64,000 nucleotides of DNA, from NCBI RefSeq assembly GCF_900698945.1, contig NZ_LR217717.1, forward strand, positions 248,001 through 312,000. The letters run 5' to 3'. Below are positions 42,003 through 52,030 of the stretch, piece after piece. The notes under the pieces were generated by a model. It made no database searches. It saw only the letters and a list, made by a program, of their open reading frames with translations, and was not told the DNA's origin. The number at the start of each line of letters is the position of its first letter. Position 1 is the first letter of the stretch. The DNA comes from Buchnera aphidicola (Cinara laricifoliae). GTDB lineage: Bacteria > Pseudomonadota > Gammaproteobacteria > Enterobacterales > Enterobacteriaceae. Made by a program: the position numbers and the translations under genes.

Positions 42003-42632
42003 TTATATTTTATATTTACGAGCTATGATAAATACTTCTCGAGAATTAACACGCGAGGAGCGTGGCTTATAAATTTTTACTAATTTAAACATATTAAAAA
42101 TTTTTTTTATATATTCATTAAAACCATAACCTTGAAATAATTTCATTACTAGACATCCATTTGTCGATAATACAGACATAGAAATTTTTAATACAATATT
42201 GCTTAATTTAAACATATTAACATTATCTACAATAGAACAACCACTAAGATTTGGAGACATATCAGACATAATAATATTCCAAGAATATTTTTTTAATAAA
42301 ATAAACATTTTTTTTTGAATTAATATATCAGTAATATCTCCACGAAAAAATTTAACATTTTTTAGCGGACGCATTGGTAAAATATCATATGCAAAAATAA
42401 TTCCTGATTTTCCAATTTTTTCTAAAGCATATTCTGACCAACCACCCGGATTAGATCCTAAATCTATAACTTTCATTCCGGTATAAAAAATTTTTTCTGA
42501 TTCATTAATTTCTTTTAATTTAAACCATGCTCTAGATCTTAAATTTCTTCTATTCCTTTCTTTTATATAAGGATCAGAAAGATGTTTTTTTAACCAATTA
42601 TTAGATTTATTTATTTTTTTTATTAAAATCAT
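42003..42632 (-). CDS. rlmE: 23S rRNA 2'-O-methyltransferase (Um2552)
   Basis: Methylates U2552 in the A-loop of 23S rRNA at a late 50S assembly step. It has 209 residues, exactly the E. coli length, from the ATG at 42632; an upstream in-frame GTG is not supported. SAM motif VIDLGSNPGGWSEY, catalytic K38 (RAWFKL), Asp in MSDMSPNLSG, Lys in VMKLFQG and Glu in NSREVFIIA form the K-D-K-E set. First gene of rlmE-ftsH. Confidence 0.95.
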   Translation of the reverse strand: MILIKKINKSNNWLKKHLSDPYIKERNRRNLRSRAWFKLKEINESEKIFYTGMKVIDLGSNPGGWSEYALEKIGKSGIIFAYDILPMRPLKNVKFFRGDITDILIQKKMFILLKKYSWNIIMSDMSPNLSGCSIVDNVNMFKLSNIVLKISMSVLSTNGCLVMKLFQGYGFNEYIKKIFNMFKLVKIYKPRSSRVNSREVFIIARKYKI

Positions 42633-42911
42633 AATCTTATTTAATACCACAAATAATAAAACATCAAATCAAATAAAAATATTAAAATAAAATTTATAAA
42701 TAAAAATTATTAGTCTATATAAATTTTAAATAATTATTTAATCGTTATATATATAAATATTTATTTACATATATATAAATTAAAAGATAAATTAAATAAA
42801 ATTTAATTACAAATAAAAATATCTATTTTTTAATTTAAAAAAATATTTTTTATTTTAAATAAATTGATTTTTTAATAAAAAATATTACTTTAAAAATAAA
42901 AAATTATACTG

Positions 42912-43391
42912 TTATATATACTCAATTTTTTTAATTAAATATTCTACAGAACCAGCAGGGGTATCTACTGTTACAATGTCTTTTTCTTTTCTTCCAATTA
43001 GTGCTCGTGACATAGGCGAATAAACAGAAATAGAGCATTCTTTACAGTTTGCTTCATCATCACCAACTATAGTATAAACAAAAATTTTATTTGTGGAAAT
43101 TTGCAATACTATTACAGTAGATCCAAAAATAACAACACCTTTAAAAGATATTTTAGTAACATCAATAATTTCAGAGCATAACAATTTATTTTCAATTTCA
43201 CAAATTTTGTTTTCACAAAAACTTTGTTCTTCACGTGCAGCATGATACTCAGCATTTTCTTTTAAATCACCTAATTGTCGAGCATTAGAAATTGCTTCTA
43301 CAATCGATGGACGTGTAATATACTTTAATTTTTTTAATTCAGATTTTAATATATTAAAACCCCGTAATGTCATTGGAACTTTATTTAACAA
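42912..43391 (-). CDS. greA: Transcription elongation factor GreA
   Basis: Rescues backtracked RNA polymerase by stimulating transcript cleavage. It has 159 residues (158 in E. coli). The coiled-coil tip acidic residues are in GDLKENAEYHAAREEQ. The C-terminal domain has VIFGSTV and SPMSRALIGRK. It starts with TTG at 43391: AAAGGAGG, the strongest Shine-Dalgarno sequence seen in the window, lies 7-8 nt upstream, and the N terminus then matches E. coli MQAIPMTLRG closely. Confidence 0.96.
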   Translation of the reverse strand: MLNKVPMTLRGFNILKSELKKLKYITRPSIVEAISNARQLGDLKENAEYHAAREEQSFCENKICEIENKLLCSEIIDVTKISFKGVVIFGSTVIVLQISTNKIFVYTIVGDDEANCKECSISVYSPMSRALIGRKEKDIVTVDTPAGSVEYLIKKIEYI

Positions 43392-43833
43392 TCTTATCCC
43401 TCCTTTATATTAAAATATTATCTATTAAATATAGATTATTTTTTCAATATTTAGATACTATATTAGTATATATAATATATAATAATATATAGTATATATT
43501 ATATATATTTTTATATTTAATTCATTAAACGAGTATTGATCTCTTTAATTTATGATATCATTATAGCAAATAATAAAACATCAATGTATATAAAAATATA
43601 CATATTAAAATATTTTATATAAATTAGAATTTAAAATAAAAATTATTTTATAAAAATATATTCAAAAAATTTTTATATAGATATATTTTATATATATAAA
43701 ATATATCTATATTTATATATATAAATCAGTAATTATATGTAGTTACTAACTACTAAAAAAAACTACTATAACTAGTAAATCTATATATATTAATTAATAA
43801 TATAAATTAATATTTAACGATTGAGTTAAAATC
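43392..43833. other. Divergent greA-ibaG spacer with 38-bp palindrome
   Basis: 442 nt between divergent genes, so it must contain promoters. Alternating TA stretches make promoter calling unreliable. The 38-bp palindrome at 43675-43712 is the main structure. Confidence 0.5.
43675..43712. repeat. 38-bp perfect palindrome
   Basis: Nineteen perfect pairs with no loop, centred between 43693 and 43694. Arms contain one G/C pair (GATATATTTTATAT core). The longest perfect palindrome seen in the window. Confidence 0.75.
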
Positions 43834-44076
43834 ATGGATTTAGACAAAATATGCGCTTTAATTAAAAAAAAATTAAAATTAAAAAAAATATTTATATCAA
43901 AATATCATAATAATATCACGATTACTGCAATAGGAGATTTCTTTATAGACATGAATTCTTTAGATAAACAAAAACATATATATAAAATATTAATGCCGTA
44001 TTTTATTACACAAGAAATTCACGCTATTACAATAAATACACACACTATATCTGAATGGAACAAAAAAAAACATTAA
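43834..44076 (+). CDS. ibaG: BolA family protein IbaG (YrbA)
   Basis: BolA proteins partner with monothiol glutaredoxins in iron-sulfur handling. It has 80 residues (84 in E. coli). The conserved block IHAITINTHTISEW (65-78), with the invariant His of the family, matches IHAVSIKAYTPAEW of E. coli IbaG. In enterics it is followed by murA, which is missing here. Confidence 0.9.
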   Translation: MDLDKICALIKKKLKLKKIFISKYHNNITITAIGDFFIDMNSLDKQKHIYKILMPYFITQEIHAITINTHTISEWNKKKH

Positions 44077-44466
44077 ATTAAATAATACCAATTTTGATTT
44101 TAATAAATATATAAATTTAATTACATTTAAATAAATTTATATAAAAATATAAATTAATTATATATATACATATATATTTATGCTAATAGATATGAAAATA
44201 TTAATTAGTATGATAATTTTTTAACTATTATTAATAGTAACAAAAACTATATTTATGTTTTAATAAAATTAAATAGTTTAAAATATTTTAAAAAATTAAA
44301 TTTTAATATATTCAAAAAAAATATACAAAAAATAATAATTAAATGATAAAAATATATTTTAATCACTAAAATATCATAAATATTTATAATAAATAAATAT
44401 ATTTATTATAAATAAAAATATTATTATAATAATATTTTTCAATTTAAAATACACAGAGAAAAGATT
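44077..44466. other. ibaG-rplU spacer (murA site)
   Basis: 390 nt with no open frame. murA follows ibaG in E. coli; no enolpyruvyl transferase remnant is seen. Two hairpins (44381-44414 and 44414-44439) lie directly upstream of rplU. Confidence 0.55.
44381..44439 (+). promoter_or_regulatory. Two abutting hairpins in the rplU leader
   Basis: The first has a 15-bp stem and AATA loop (44381-44414). The second is a 26-bp perfect palindrome (44414-44439) that ends in TTTTT, so it resembles an A/T-only terminator. They sit 27 nt before the rplU ATG, which has GAGAAAAG as ribosome binding site. This could be an attenuator or only the end of a lost upstream transcript. Confidence 0.45.
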
Positions 44467-44778
44467 ATGTATGCTATATTCTTGGACCGAAATAAACAAT
44501 ATAAAGTAAAATTTGGTGAAATTATTAAATTAGAGAAGATGAATTTAAAAATTGGAGAAATTATAATATTTAAACAAATAATATTATTATCCAATAATAA
44601 AGAAATATCTATTGGACAACCAATACTAAAAAATGTTTATATAGAAGGATCTGTCTATAAACATGGAAGAGATAAAAAGATAAAAATTATAAAATTTAAT
44701 CGTCGTAAACATTATAAAAAAAACCAAGGACATAGACAATATTATACAAAAGTTAAAATTAAAAATATAAAATATTAA
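44467..44778 (+). CDS. rplU: 50S ribosomal protein L21
   Basis: Large-subunit protein contacting 23S rRNA domain II. It has 103 residues, as in E. coli. [23 protein letters not shown] and the basic C-terminal [16 protein letters not shown] segment are typical. It starts the rplU-rpmA-obgE operon; rpmA is 22 nt downstream. Confidence 0.97.
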   Translation: MYAIFLDRNKQYKVKFGEIIKLEKMNLKIGEIIIFKQIILLSNNKEISIGQPILKNVYIEGSVYKHGRDKKIKIIKFNRRKHYKKNQGHRQYYTKVKIKNIKY

Positions 44779-44800
44779 TAATATAATTTAAGGATATAAA

Positions 44801-45073
44801 ATGGCTCATAAAAAAGCAGGAGGTTCTTCTAGAAATGGAAGAGATTCTCATTCAAAAAGATTAGGTATAAAAAAATTTGGAGGAGAATACGTATATCCGG
44901 GAAATATTATAATTAAACAAAGAGGAACTAAATTTCATCCCGGGCATAATGTAAAATGTGGTAAAGATCATACTTTATTTGCTGTTATAAAAGGATTAGT
45001 AAAATTTAAAAAAAGGGGTTTACTTAATAAGATTTATGTAAATGTTATAAAAAAAAACAATAAACTAACATAA
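44801..45073 (+). CDS. rpmA: 50S ribosomal protein L27
   Basis: Its N-terminal tail reaches toward the peptidyl transferase centre. The signature start [20 protein letters not shown] is complete and [20 protein letters not shown] follows. It has 90 residues (85 in E. coli). AAGGA lies about 6 nt before the ATG. obgE begins 44 nt downstream. Confidence 0.98.
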   Translation: MAHKKAGGSSRNGRDSHSKRLGIKKFGGEYVYPGNIIIKQRGTKFHPGHNVKCGKDHTLFAVIKGLVKFKKRGLLNKIYVNVIKKNNKLT

Positions 45074-45090
45074 AAATATTTAAATCTTAA

Positions 45091-46122
<1,032 letters not shown>

Positions 46123-46268
46123 TATATAAATATTTAATAAAATCAAAATCATAATATTATGTATTGATAAAAATATTTATCAATACAAATTTATCAAAAA
46201 GAATGTTTAATATATATAATTAATATAATTTATAAAGATAAACATGATGTAATAATACTTACTATTAT

Positions 46269-46303
46269 AAAGAAACCCGGATTAAAAACACCGGGATTTC
46301 TTT
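46269..46303. terminator. Terminator of rplM-rpsI, shared with obgE side
   Basis: AAAGAAACCCGG and CCGGGATTTCTTT pair over 12 bp with one bulged A, around a 10-nt loop. The CCCGG/CCGGG core is the most G/C-rich structure in the local spacer. It starts 15 nt after the rpsI stop (minus strand) and 147 nt after obgE, so it mainly serves rplM-rpsI and insulates the convergent genes. Confidence 0.8.
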
Positions 46304-46317
46304 ACTATTATAAATGA

Positions 46318-46710
46318 TTATCTTTTAGAAAACTGGATTTTTTTTCTAGCTTTGCGAAAACCAAATTTTTTACGTTCTACTTGTCTAGAATCACGTGTTA
46401 CAAAACCTTCTTTTCGTAAAATATCTCGTAATGTATTATCATAATTAATTAATGCACGAGTAATTCCTTGTCTAATAGCCCCAGCTTGTCCAGATATTCC
46501 ACCACCTTTTACTGTAATATAAAAATCAAATATATTTAACATATTTACTACACCTAATGGTTGTTGAACTACCATACATGCAGTTTTTCTACCAAAATAT
46601 TCTGTTAAAATACGTTTATTAATAAAAATTTTTCCTTCTCCCTTACGTAAAAAAACACGCGCAGAAGAAGATTTGCGACGACCTGTACCATAATTTATAT
46701 ACTCAGACAT
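46318..46710 (-). CDS. rpsI: 30S ribosomal protein S9
   Basis: Its C-terminal tail reaches the P-site tRNA. It has 130 residues, the E. coli length. [17 protein letters not shown] near the start, [15 protein letters not shown] and the basic end [10 protein letters not shown] are typical, including the terminal Lys-Arg. Second gene of rplM-rpsI, 26 nt after rplM. Confidence 0.98.
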   Translation of the reverse strand: MSEYINYGTGRRKSSSARVFLRKGEGKIFINKRILTEYFGRKTACMVVQQPLGVVNMLNIFDFYITVKGGGISGQAGAIRQGITRALINYDNTLRDILRKEGFVTRDSRQVERKKFGFRKARKKIQFSKR

Positions 46711-46736
46711 AATATAAATCCTAATATTTATATATA

Positions 46737-47165
46737 TTAAATATTTAAAAAAATTGGTTTTTGCGCATTTAAATTATGCTCATGAAACGGAAATACTTTT
46801 AATTTTTTAAAAATTGATCTACCCAAAGAACCCTTGGGTAACATTCCTTTAACAGCTTTTTCAATAACTCTTTCAGGATGATTTAATAACATGTATTGTA
46901 AAGTATATTTTTTTATTCCACCAACATAACCGGTATGGTGATAATAAACTTTATTAAGAATTTTTTTACCAGTAACAATTATTTTTGATGCATTTATAAC
47001 TATGATATAATCACCAGTATCAACATGAGGAGTATACTCGGATTTATATTTCCCACGTAAACGTAAAGATATTTCAGTTGCAAAACGACCTAAAACTTTA
47101 TTTGTAGCATCAACGTAATACCAGGATTTCACAATATTGTTAACATTTGCTGAAAAACTTTTCAT
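46737..47165 (-). CDS. rplM: 50S ribosomal protein L13
   Basis: Early-assembling large-subunit protein. It has 142 residues, the E. coli length, from the ATG at 47165; an upstream in-frame start at 47216 adds 17 non-homologous residues. [30 protein letters not shown] and [12 protein letters not shown] are the family blocks. AGG lies about 12 nt upstream. Opens the rplM-rpsI operon, divergent from pheA. Confidence 0.97.
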   Translation of the reverse strand: MKSFSANVNNIVKSWYYVDATNKVLGRFATEISLRLRGKYKSEYTPHVDTGDYIIVINASKIIVTGKKILNKVYYHHTGYVGGIKKYTLQYMLLNHPERVIEKAVKGMLPKGSLGRSIFKKLKVFPFHEHNLNAQKPIFLNI

Positions 47166-47320
47166 AATATATTTTACCTGATAGATATAGTTATAAAAAT
47201 TAATAAATACGTTCATCGATTTTATATAATTAATAATATTTATTATATTAAAAATATAATATATAATTGAAATATTTATTCGATATAAAAATCAATAAAA
47301 ATAAAACTGGAATTTATAAC

Positions 47321-48475
47321 ATGGATAAAAAACAAAAATTAACTTTCTTACGTAATAAAATTGATTATATTGATTATAAAATAATAAAATTACTTTCATC
47401 TAGAGAATCTGTTTCAATTAATATATTAAAAAATAAAATACATAATCAATTTGATGTGCGAGATAAAAATCGTGAGATGGAGATATTTTATAATTTACAT
47501 CAATTTAGTAAGAAAAATAAAATTAACCCAATATTTATAAAAAAAATATTTAAAATCATCGTTGAAAATTCTGTTATAATTCAAAAAAATTATAAAAACG
47601 AAATATTAAAAAATAAAAAAAAATCTTTATGCGCCTACTTAGGACCTATCGGATCATATTCATCTGCTATTTTTAATAGTATTTCTGAAAATAAAAAACA
47701 ATTTCTAATTCCAGATGAACATTATACTTTTGATTCTATAATAAAATCTCTTGAAAATAATAATTGTGATATAGCACTACTTCCAATTGAAAATAGAATA
47801 TCAGGAATTATTCCGGAAGTATATGACATACTAAAAAAACATAAAAATATATATATTATTAAAGAATTTTATGCAAAAATTCAACATCATTTATTTGCAA
47901 ATAAAAATTGTTTTTTTTATAAAATTAACCAAGTATATAGTCATATACAACCATTCAAACAATGTAGTCTTTTTATAAAAAAATTTCCAGAATGGAATAA
48001 AAAATATTTTAATAGTACCTCTGCAGGAATGAAGCAACTAGCACTAGAAAACCAACAAACATCAGCTGCAATTGGAAACTCAATAGGTGGTTCATATTAT
48101 AATTTAAAAAAAATTGCTATCAATATATCTAATATAAATAATAATATAACTAGATTTATATTAATATCAAAAAAAATAAAAAAAATAAATGAAAATATTT
48201 CCAATAAAATAACGATTATTATAAAAATAATTAATTATAAAATAAATAAATATAAAATATTAAAAAAATTTAAAAGAAGAAAAATTAAAATCATAAAAAT
48301 GATTTTAGTTAATAAAATTTTTAATACAATAGAAGCAACATATTTTATAGAAATTAAATCATATCTTCACTCTGAAATATTCCAAGAAATATTATCCGAA
48401 ATAAAAAAATATACAAAATATATAAAAATATTAGGTTGTTATCCTATTGAAAAAAATATAACAAAATTATATTAA
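47321..48475 (+). CDS. pheA: Chorismate mutase / prephenate dehydratase (P-protein)
   Basis: Bifunctional enzyme that turns chorismate into phenylpyruvate for phenylalanine, a nutrient provided to aphids. It has 384 residues (386 in E. coli). The mutase domain (about 1-100) has LRNKIDYIDYKIIKLLSSR. The dehydratase domain has YLGPIGSYS, LPIENRISG and the catalytic STSAGM. The C-terminal ACT domain is recognisable from its ends, YFIEIKSYLHS and ILGCYP, but its Phe-binding GALV and ESRP motifs are gone. ATG 47321 is preferred to an upstream TTG. No leader peptide attenuator seen. Confidence 0.95.
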   Translation: MDKKQKLTFLRNKIDYIDYKIIKLLSSRESVSINILKNKIHNQFDVRDKNREMEIFYNLHQFSKKNKINPIFIKKIFKIIVENSVIIQKNYKNEILKNKKKSLCAYLGPIGSYSSAIFNSISENKKQFLIPDEHYTFDSIIKSLENNNCDIALLPIENRISGIIPEVYDILKKHKNIYIIKEFYAKIQHHLFANKNCFFYKINQVYSHIQPFKQCSLFIKKFPEWNKKYFNSTSAGMKQLALENQQTSAAIGNSIGGSYYNLKKIAINISNINNNITRFILISKKIKKINENISNKITIIIKIINYKINKYKILKKFKRRKIKIIKMILVNKIFNTIEATYFIEIKSYLHSEIFQEILSEIKKYTKYIKILGCYPIEKNITKLY

Positions 48476-48552
48476 TAATATCAATGTATTATAAAAATAA
48501 ATATATGAATTAATTTAAATTTATTAAATAAACAGGACATCGACTAATAATT

Positions 48553-49899
48553 ATGTTCAATACTTTAACAAAAAAAATAACTGATATTTTTGAAAAAATT
48601 TCACATCACGGACATTTAAAAGAAAAAAAAATAAAAGAAACAATGCAAAAAGTAAAATTAGCACTATTAAATGCAGATGTTTCATTAACAGTTGTAAAAT
48701 TATTTTTAAAAAAAATAAAACTAAAAACATCAGAAATACATATAAATAAAAACTTTAGTCCTAGTCAAAATTTAATAAAAATTGTATTAGAAGAATTAAT
48801 TTCAATGATGGGTAATAATTGCTATAAATTTAAATTTCTATTAAATCAGTTAACTATATGTACTATTATTGGTCAACCTGGATCTGGTAAAACTACCAGT
48901 ACAGCTAAATTAGCTTATTTATTATCTAAGCAATATAAAAAAAAAATACTCGTCGTATCTATTGATATATATAGACCAGCAGCTATTTTGCAATTAAAGC
49001 GATTAATACAAAAAACTAAAGCTAATTTTTTTCAATCTAATTGTGATCAAAAAATTAATAAAATAATTCAACTAGCAATACAAGAAGCAAAAAAAAAAAA
49101 ATATGATGTATTATTAATAGACACTACTGGTAGTATACATAACAATCCATCAAAAATACAAGAATTAAAAAAAATACAAGATTATATTCAATCACAAGAA
49201 ACACTATTTGTTATTGATGCAATGACTGGGCAAGACTCTATTCATGTAATTAATGAATTTAATAAAATATTTAAATTATCCGGAGTAATTTTAACAAAAC
49301 TAGACAGTGATACGCGAGGAGGAGTAGCATTATCAGTACGCACTTTGACTAAAATACCAATAAAATATATTGGTACTGGAGAAAAAATTTATGATTTACA
49401 AATTTTTCATCCTGAAAGAATTGCTAAGAGAATTTTAGGAATGGGAGATATATTATCTTTAATAGATGATATTCAAAATAAAATAAAAGATACAGAATTA
49501 AATTTACTTAAAAATGCTAATAAAAAAGGAGATAAATTTAATTTAAATGATTTTTTATTACAAATTAAACAAATAAATAAAATAGGGGGAATTAATTCAT
49601 TAATAAATAAATTACCTATCAATATGTATTCTAATAACCCTATTTTAGAAAATATTGATGAAAAATCTTTTATAAAAATTGAAGCTATGATTAATTCTAT
49701 GACAGAAAAAGAAAGAAAAATTCCATCTATAATAAAATATTCGAGAAAAAAAAGAATATCAAAAGGATCTGGAAATTCTATACAAGAAATTAATATTTAT
49801 TTAAAAAAATTTGAACATATGAAAAAAATTATGAAAAATATAAAAAAAAACAAAAAAAATAAAATATTTGAAAAAATTAAAAATTATCTGATAAAATAA
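48553..49899 (+). CDS. ffh: Signal recognition particle protein Ffh
   Basis: SRP GTPase that delivers nascent inner-membrane proteins to FtsY. It has 448 residues (453 in E. coli). N domain, then G1 GQPGSGKTTSTAK (near 107-119), G4 LTKLDSDTRGG and the closing RILGMGDILSLID. The G3 motif DTAGR is DTTGS. The M domain keeps the RNA-binding SRKKRISKGSGNSIQEIN, but most methionines of the signal-peptide groove are Ile, Lys or Asn and the Met-rich C terminus is gone. It opens the ffh-rpsP-rimM-trmD-rplS cluster. Confidence 0.95.
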   Translation: MFNTLTKKITDIFEKISHHGHLKEKKIKETMQKVKLALLNADVSLTVVKLFLKKIKLKTSEIHINKNFSPSQNLIKIVLEELISMMGNNCYKFKFLLNQLTICTIIGQPGSGKTTSTAKLAYLLSKQYKKKILVVSIDIYRPAAILQLKRLIQKTKANFFQSNCDQKINKIIQLAIQEAKKKKYDVLLIDTTGSIHNNPSKIQELKKIQDYIQSQETLFVIDAMTGQDSIHVINEFNKIFKLSGVILTKLDSDTRGGVALSVRTLTKIPIKYIGTGEKIYDLQIFHPERIAKRILGMGDILSLIDDIQNKIKDTELNLLKNANKKGDKFNLNDFLLQIKQINKIGGINSLINKLPINMYSNNPILENIDEKSFIKIEAMINSMTEKERKIPSIIKYSRKKRISKGSGNSIQEINIYLKKFEHMKKIMKNIKKNKKNKIFEKIKNYLIK

Positions 49900-49976
49900 T
49901 CTGTATAATAATTAATATTAATATACACATATAAATCATAATTTAATAAAAAATTTAACATAAAATAGGAAATTTA

Positions 49977-50234
49977 ATGATAAAAATTAGACTTGCTCGA
50001 CACGGATCAAAAAAAAAACCATTTTATCAAATTGTAGTATCTGATATAAGATCAGCACGTAACGGAAAATTTATTGAAAAAATTGGATATTTTAATCCAT
50101 TTGCTAAAAAATATGAAAAAAAAATATACTTATCTATCAAAAGAATTCAATATTGGTTAAAAAATGGAGCAAAAAAATCTAAAAGATTTTCAAGTCTATT
50201 TATGAAATTTAAAAATAATAATTCTAATGAATAA
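49977..50234 (+). CDS. rpsP: 30S ribosomal protein S16
   Basis: It has 85 residues (82 in E. coli). The start MIKIRLARHGSKKKPFYQIV and KIGYFNPFAK are the family signature. AGGAAAT precedes the ATG. It forms rpsP-rimM-trmD-rplS with rimM 24 nt downstream. Confidence 0.97.
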   Translation: MIKIRLARHGSKKKPFYQIVVSDIRSARNGKFIEKIGYFNPFAKKYEKKIYLSIKRIQYWLKNGAKKSKRFSSLFMKFKNNNSNE

Positions 50235-50258
50235 CATAAATATATTTAATTATAAATT

Positions 50259-50747
50259 ATGATTATAGTAGGAAGAATAGGACATCCATATGGAATATTG
50301 GGATGGATTCATATAGTTTCATTTACAGAAATAAAAAAAAACATATTTAGTTATTTTCCATGGATATTAGAAAAATCACGTATAAATTTATATAAAAATG
50401 ATATGATTATGTATCGAAAACATAGAGATCAATTCATCATAAAATTAAAGAATATAGATAATAGAAACCAAACATTGAATTTTATAAAACAAAATATATT
50501 AATTAAATCAAACCAATTACCGATATTAAATAATCAAGAATATTATTGGCATAACATTTTATATTGTCATATTTTTAATCTAAAAAATAAAAAAATAGGT
50601 TTAGTAACGGAAATACTAGAAAATAAAATTTATAATACATTAAAAATTTTTACTATTAAAAACAGTAAATATATATATATTCCATTTATACAGCCAGATA
50701 TAATTAAAAAAATCGATATAAATAATAAAATAATCATAATTAGTTAG
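50259..50747 (+). CDS. rimM: 16S rRNA processing protein RimM
   Basis: 30S maturation factor that binds S19 and the 30S head. It has 162 residues (182 in E. coli). The N-terminal barrel starts VGRIGHPYGILGWIHIVSFT, and a PRC-barrel domain follows (YYWHNILYCHIFN, then YIPFIQPDIIKKID). Both domains are compacted. No strong ribosome binding site, which suggests coupling to rpsP. Confidence 0.93.
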   Translation: MIIVGRIGHPYGILGWIHIVSFTEIKKNIFSYFPWILEKSRINLYKNDMIMYRKHRDQFIIKLKNIDNRNQTLNFIKQNILIKSNQLPILNNQEYYWHNILYCHIFNLKNKKIGLVTEILENKIYNTLKIFTIKNSKYIYIPFIQPDIIKKIDINNKIIIIS

Positions 50748-50786
50748 ACTCAATATATATAACATATTAAAAAATAAGATAAAAAT

Positions 50787-51500
50787 ATGATAAAATTTAG
50801 TATTATTACAATTTTTCCAAAAATGTTTGATAGTATATTTCAATACGGAATCATTAATCAAGCTATTAAAAAAAAAATAATTAATATAAATATTTTTAAT
50901 CTTAGAAATTATAGTATATACAAAAGAAATAAAGTAGATGATAAAATCTATGGTGGAGGTTCAGGAATGTTAATAATGTTTTTACCTTTATTGAAAGCAA
51001 TCACTCATATAAAAAAAACCATTAAAAAACCTTCTTTAGTAGTTTATCTGTCTCCACAAGGAAAATTACTCCATCATAATAATATTAAACATTTTATTAA
51101 AGAAAAACATATAATATTTATTTGTGGTCGTTATAAAGGTATTGATGAACGTTTTTTAAAAACCGAAGTAGACGAAGAATGGTCAATTGGAGACTATATA
51201 GTAACAGGCGGTGAAATACCTGCAATGGTATTTATAGATGCTATTACACGAATGATACCCGGTGTATTAAATAATAAAAATTCTTTACTAGAAGAATCAT
51301 TCAGTAATAATTTACTAGATTATCCAAATTATACACGACCAAAAAAAATTAATAATCAAACTGTACCTACAGTTTTGTTATCAGGTAATCATAAAAAAAT
51401 AAAAAAATGGCGATTTAAAAAATCAATTCAAAATACTATTTTAAAAAAACCACATCTTTTAAAAAAATTAAATAAAATTAAAAATAATAAAATTATATAA
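50787..51500 (+). CDS. trmD: tRNA (guanine-37-N1)-methyltransferase
   Basis: SPOUT enzyme that makes m1G37 and prevents +1 frameshifting. It has 237 residues. VDDKIYGGGSGMLIM, YLSPQGK, FICGRYKGIDERF and the trefoil-knot SIGDYIVTGGEIPAMV are intact. The C-terminal domain ends in a Lys-rich tail. Third gene of the operon, 39 nt after rimM. Confidence 0.96.
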   Translation: MIKFSIITIFPKMFDSIFQYGIINQAIKKKIININIFNLRNYSIYKRNKVDDKIYGGGSGMLIMFLPLLKAITHIKKTIKKPSLVVYLSPQGKLLHHNNIKHFIKEKHIIFICGRYKGIDERFLKTEVDEEWSIGDYIVTGGEIPAMVFIDAITRMIPGVLNNKNSLLEESFSNNLLDYPNYTRPKKINNQTVPTVLLSGNHKKIKKWRFKKSIQNTILKKPHLLKKLNKIKNNKII

Positions 51501-51551
51501 AATAAATTTAATAAAATATTTTATTAAATTATTATATGAGATACTAAAAAT

Positions 51552-51899
51552 ATGAATAATTACATTCACTCAATTGAAAATCAATATAAAAAAAAAAATA
51601 TTCCATTATTTAATTCAGGTGATTCTATGATTATAAAAATATGGATATTAGAAGGAAATAAAAAACGTCTTCAATCTTTTGAAGGAATTGTGATAGCTAA
51701 AAGAAATAGAAACCTTAATGCATCATTTACAGTTCGTAAAGTATCTAACGGAGAGGGAGTAGAAAGAACGTTTTTAATTCACTCTCCAAATATACATGAA
51801 ATAACAATTACAAAAAAAGGATTAGTTAAAAAAGCAAAATTATATTATTTACGAAATCGTACTGGTAAGTCAGCAAGAATTAAAGAACGTTTAAAGTAA
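51552..51899 (+). CDS. rplS: 50S ribosomal protein L19
   Basis: Located at the 30S-50S interface. It has 115 residues, same as E. coli. [34 protein letters not shown] and the final [17 protein letters not shown] are typical. Last gene of rpsP-rimM-trmD-rplS and convergent with tldD. Confidence 0.98.
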   Translation: MNNYIHSIENQYKKKNIPLFNSGDSMIIKIWILEGNKKRLQSFEGIVIAKRNRNLNASFTVRKVSNGEGVERTFLIHSPNIHEITITKKGLVKKAKLYYLRNRTGKSARIKERLK

Positions 51900-51980
51900 T
51901 ATATTTAATAATTAAAATAATATTAAATTATTAAACTTATTAAATAAATCTTTAAAAAATATATTTATTTATATAAATTA

Positions 51981-52009
51981 TGCAGTCAGAATATTATAAA
52001 TTGACTGCA
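51981..52009. terminator. Hairpin between rplS and tldD
   Basis: TGCAGTCA and TGACTGCA form a perfect 8-bp stem with a 13-nt A/T loop. It lies between convergent rplS and tldD and probably serves as a shared transcript end, although no T-run follows on either strand. Confidence 0.6.
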
Positions 52010-52030
52010 CAATATATAATTCATTTACTC

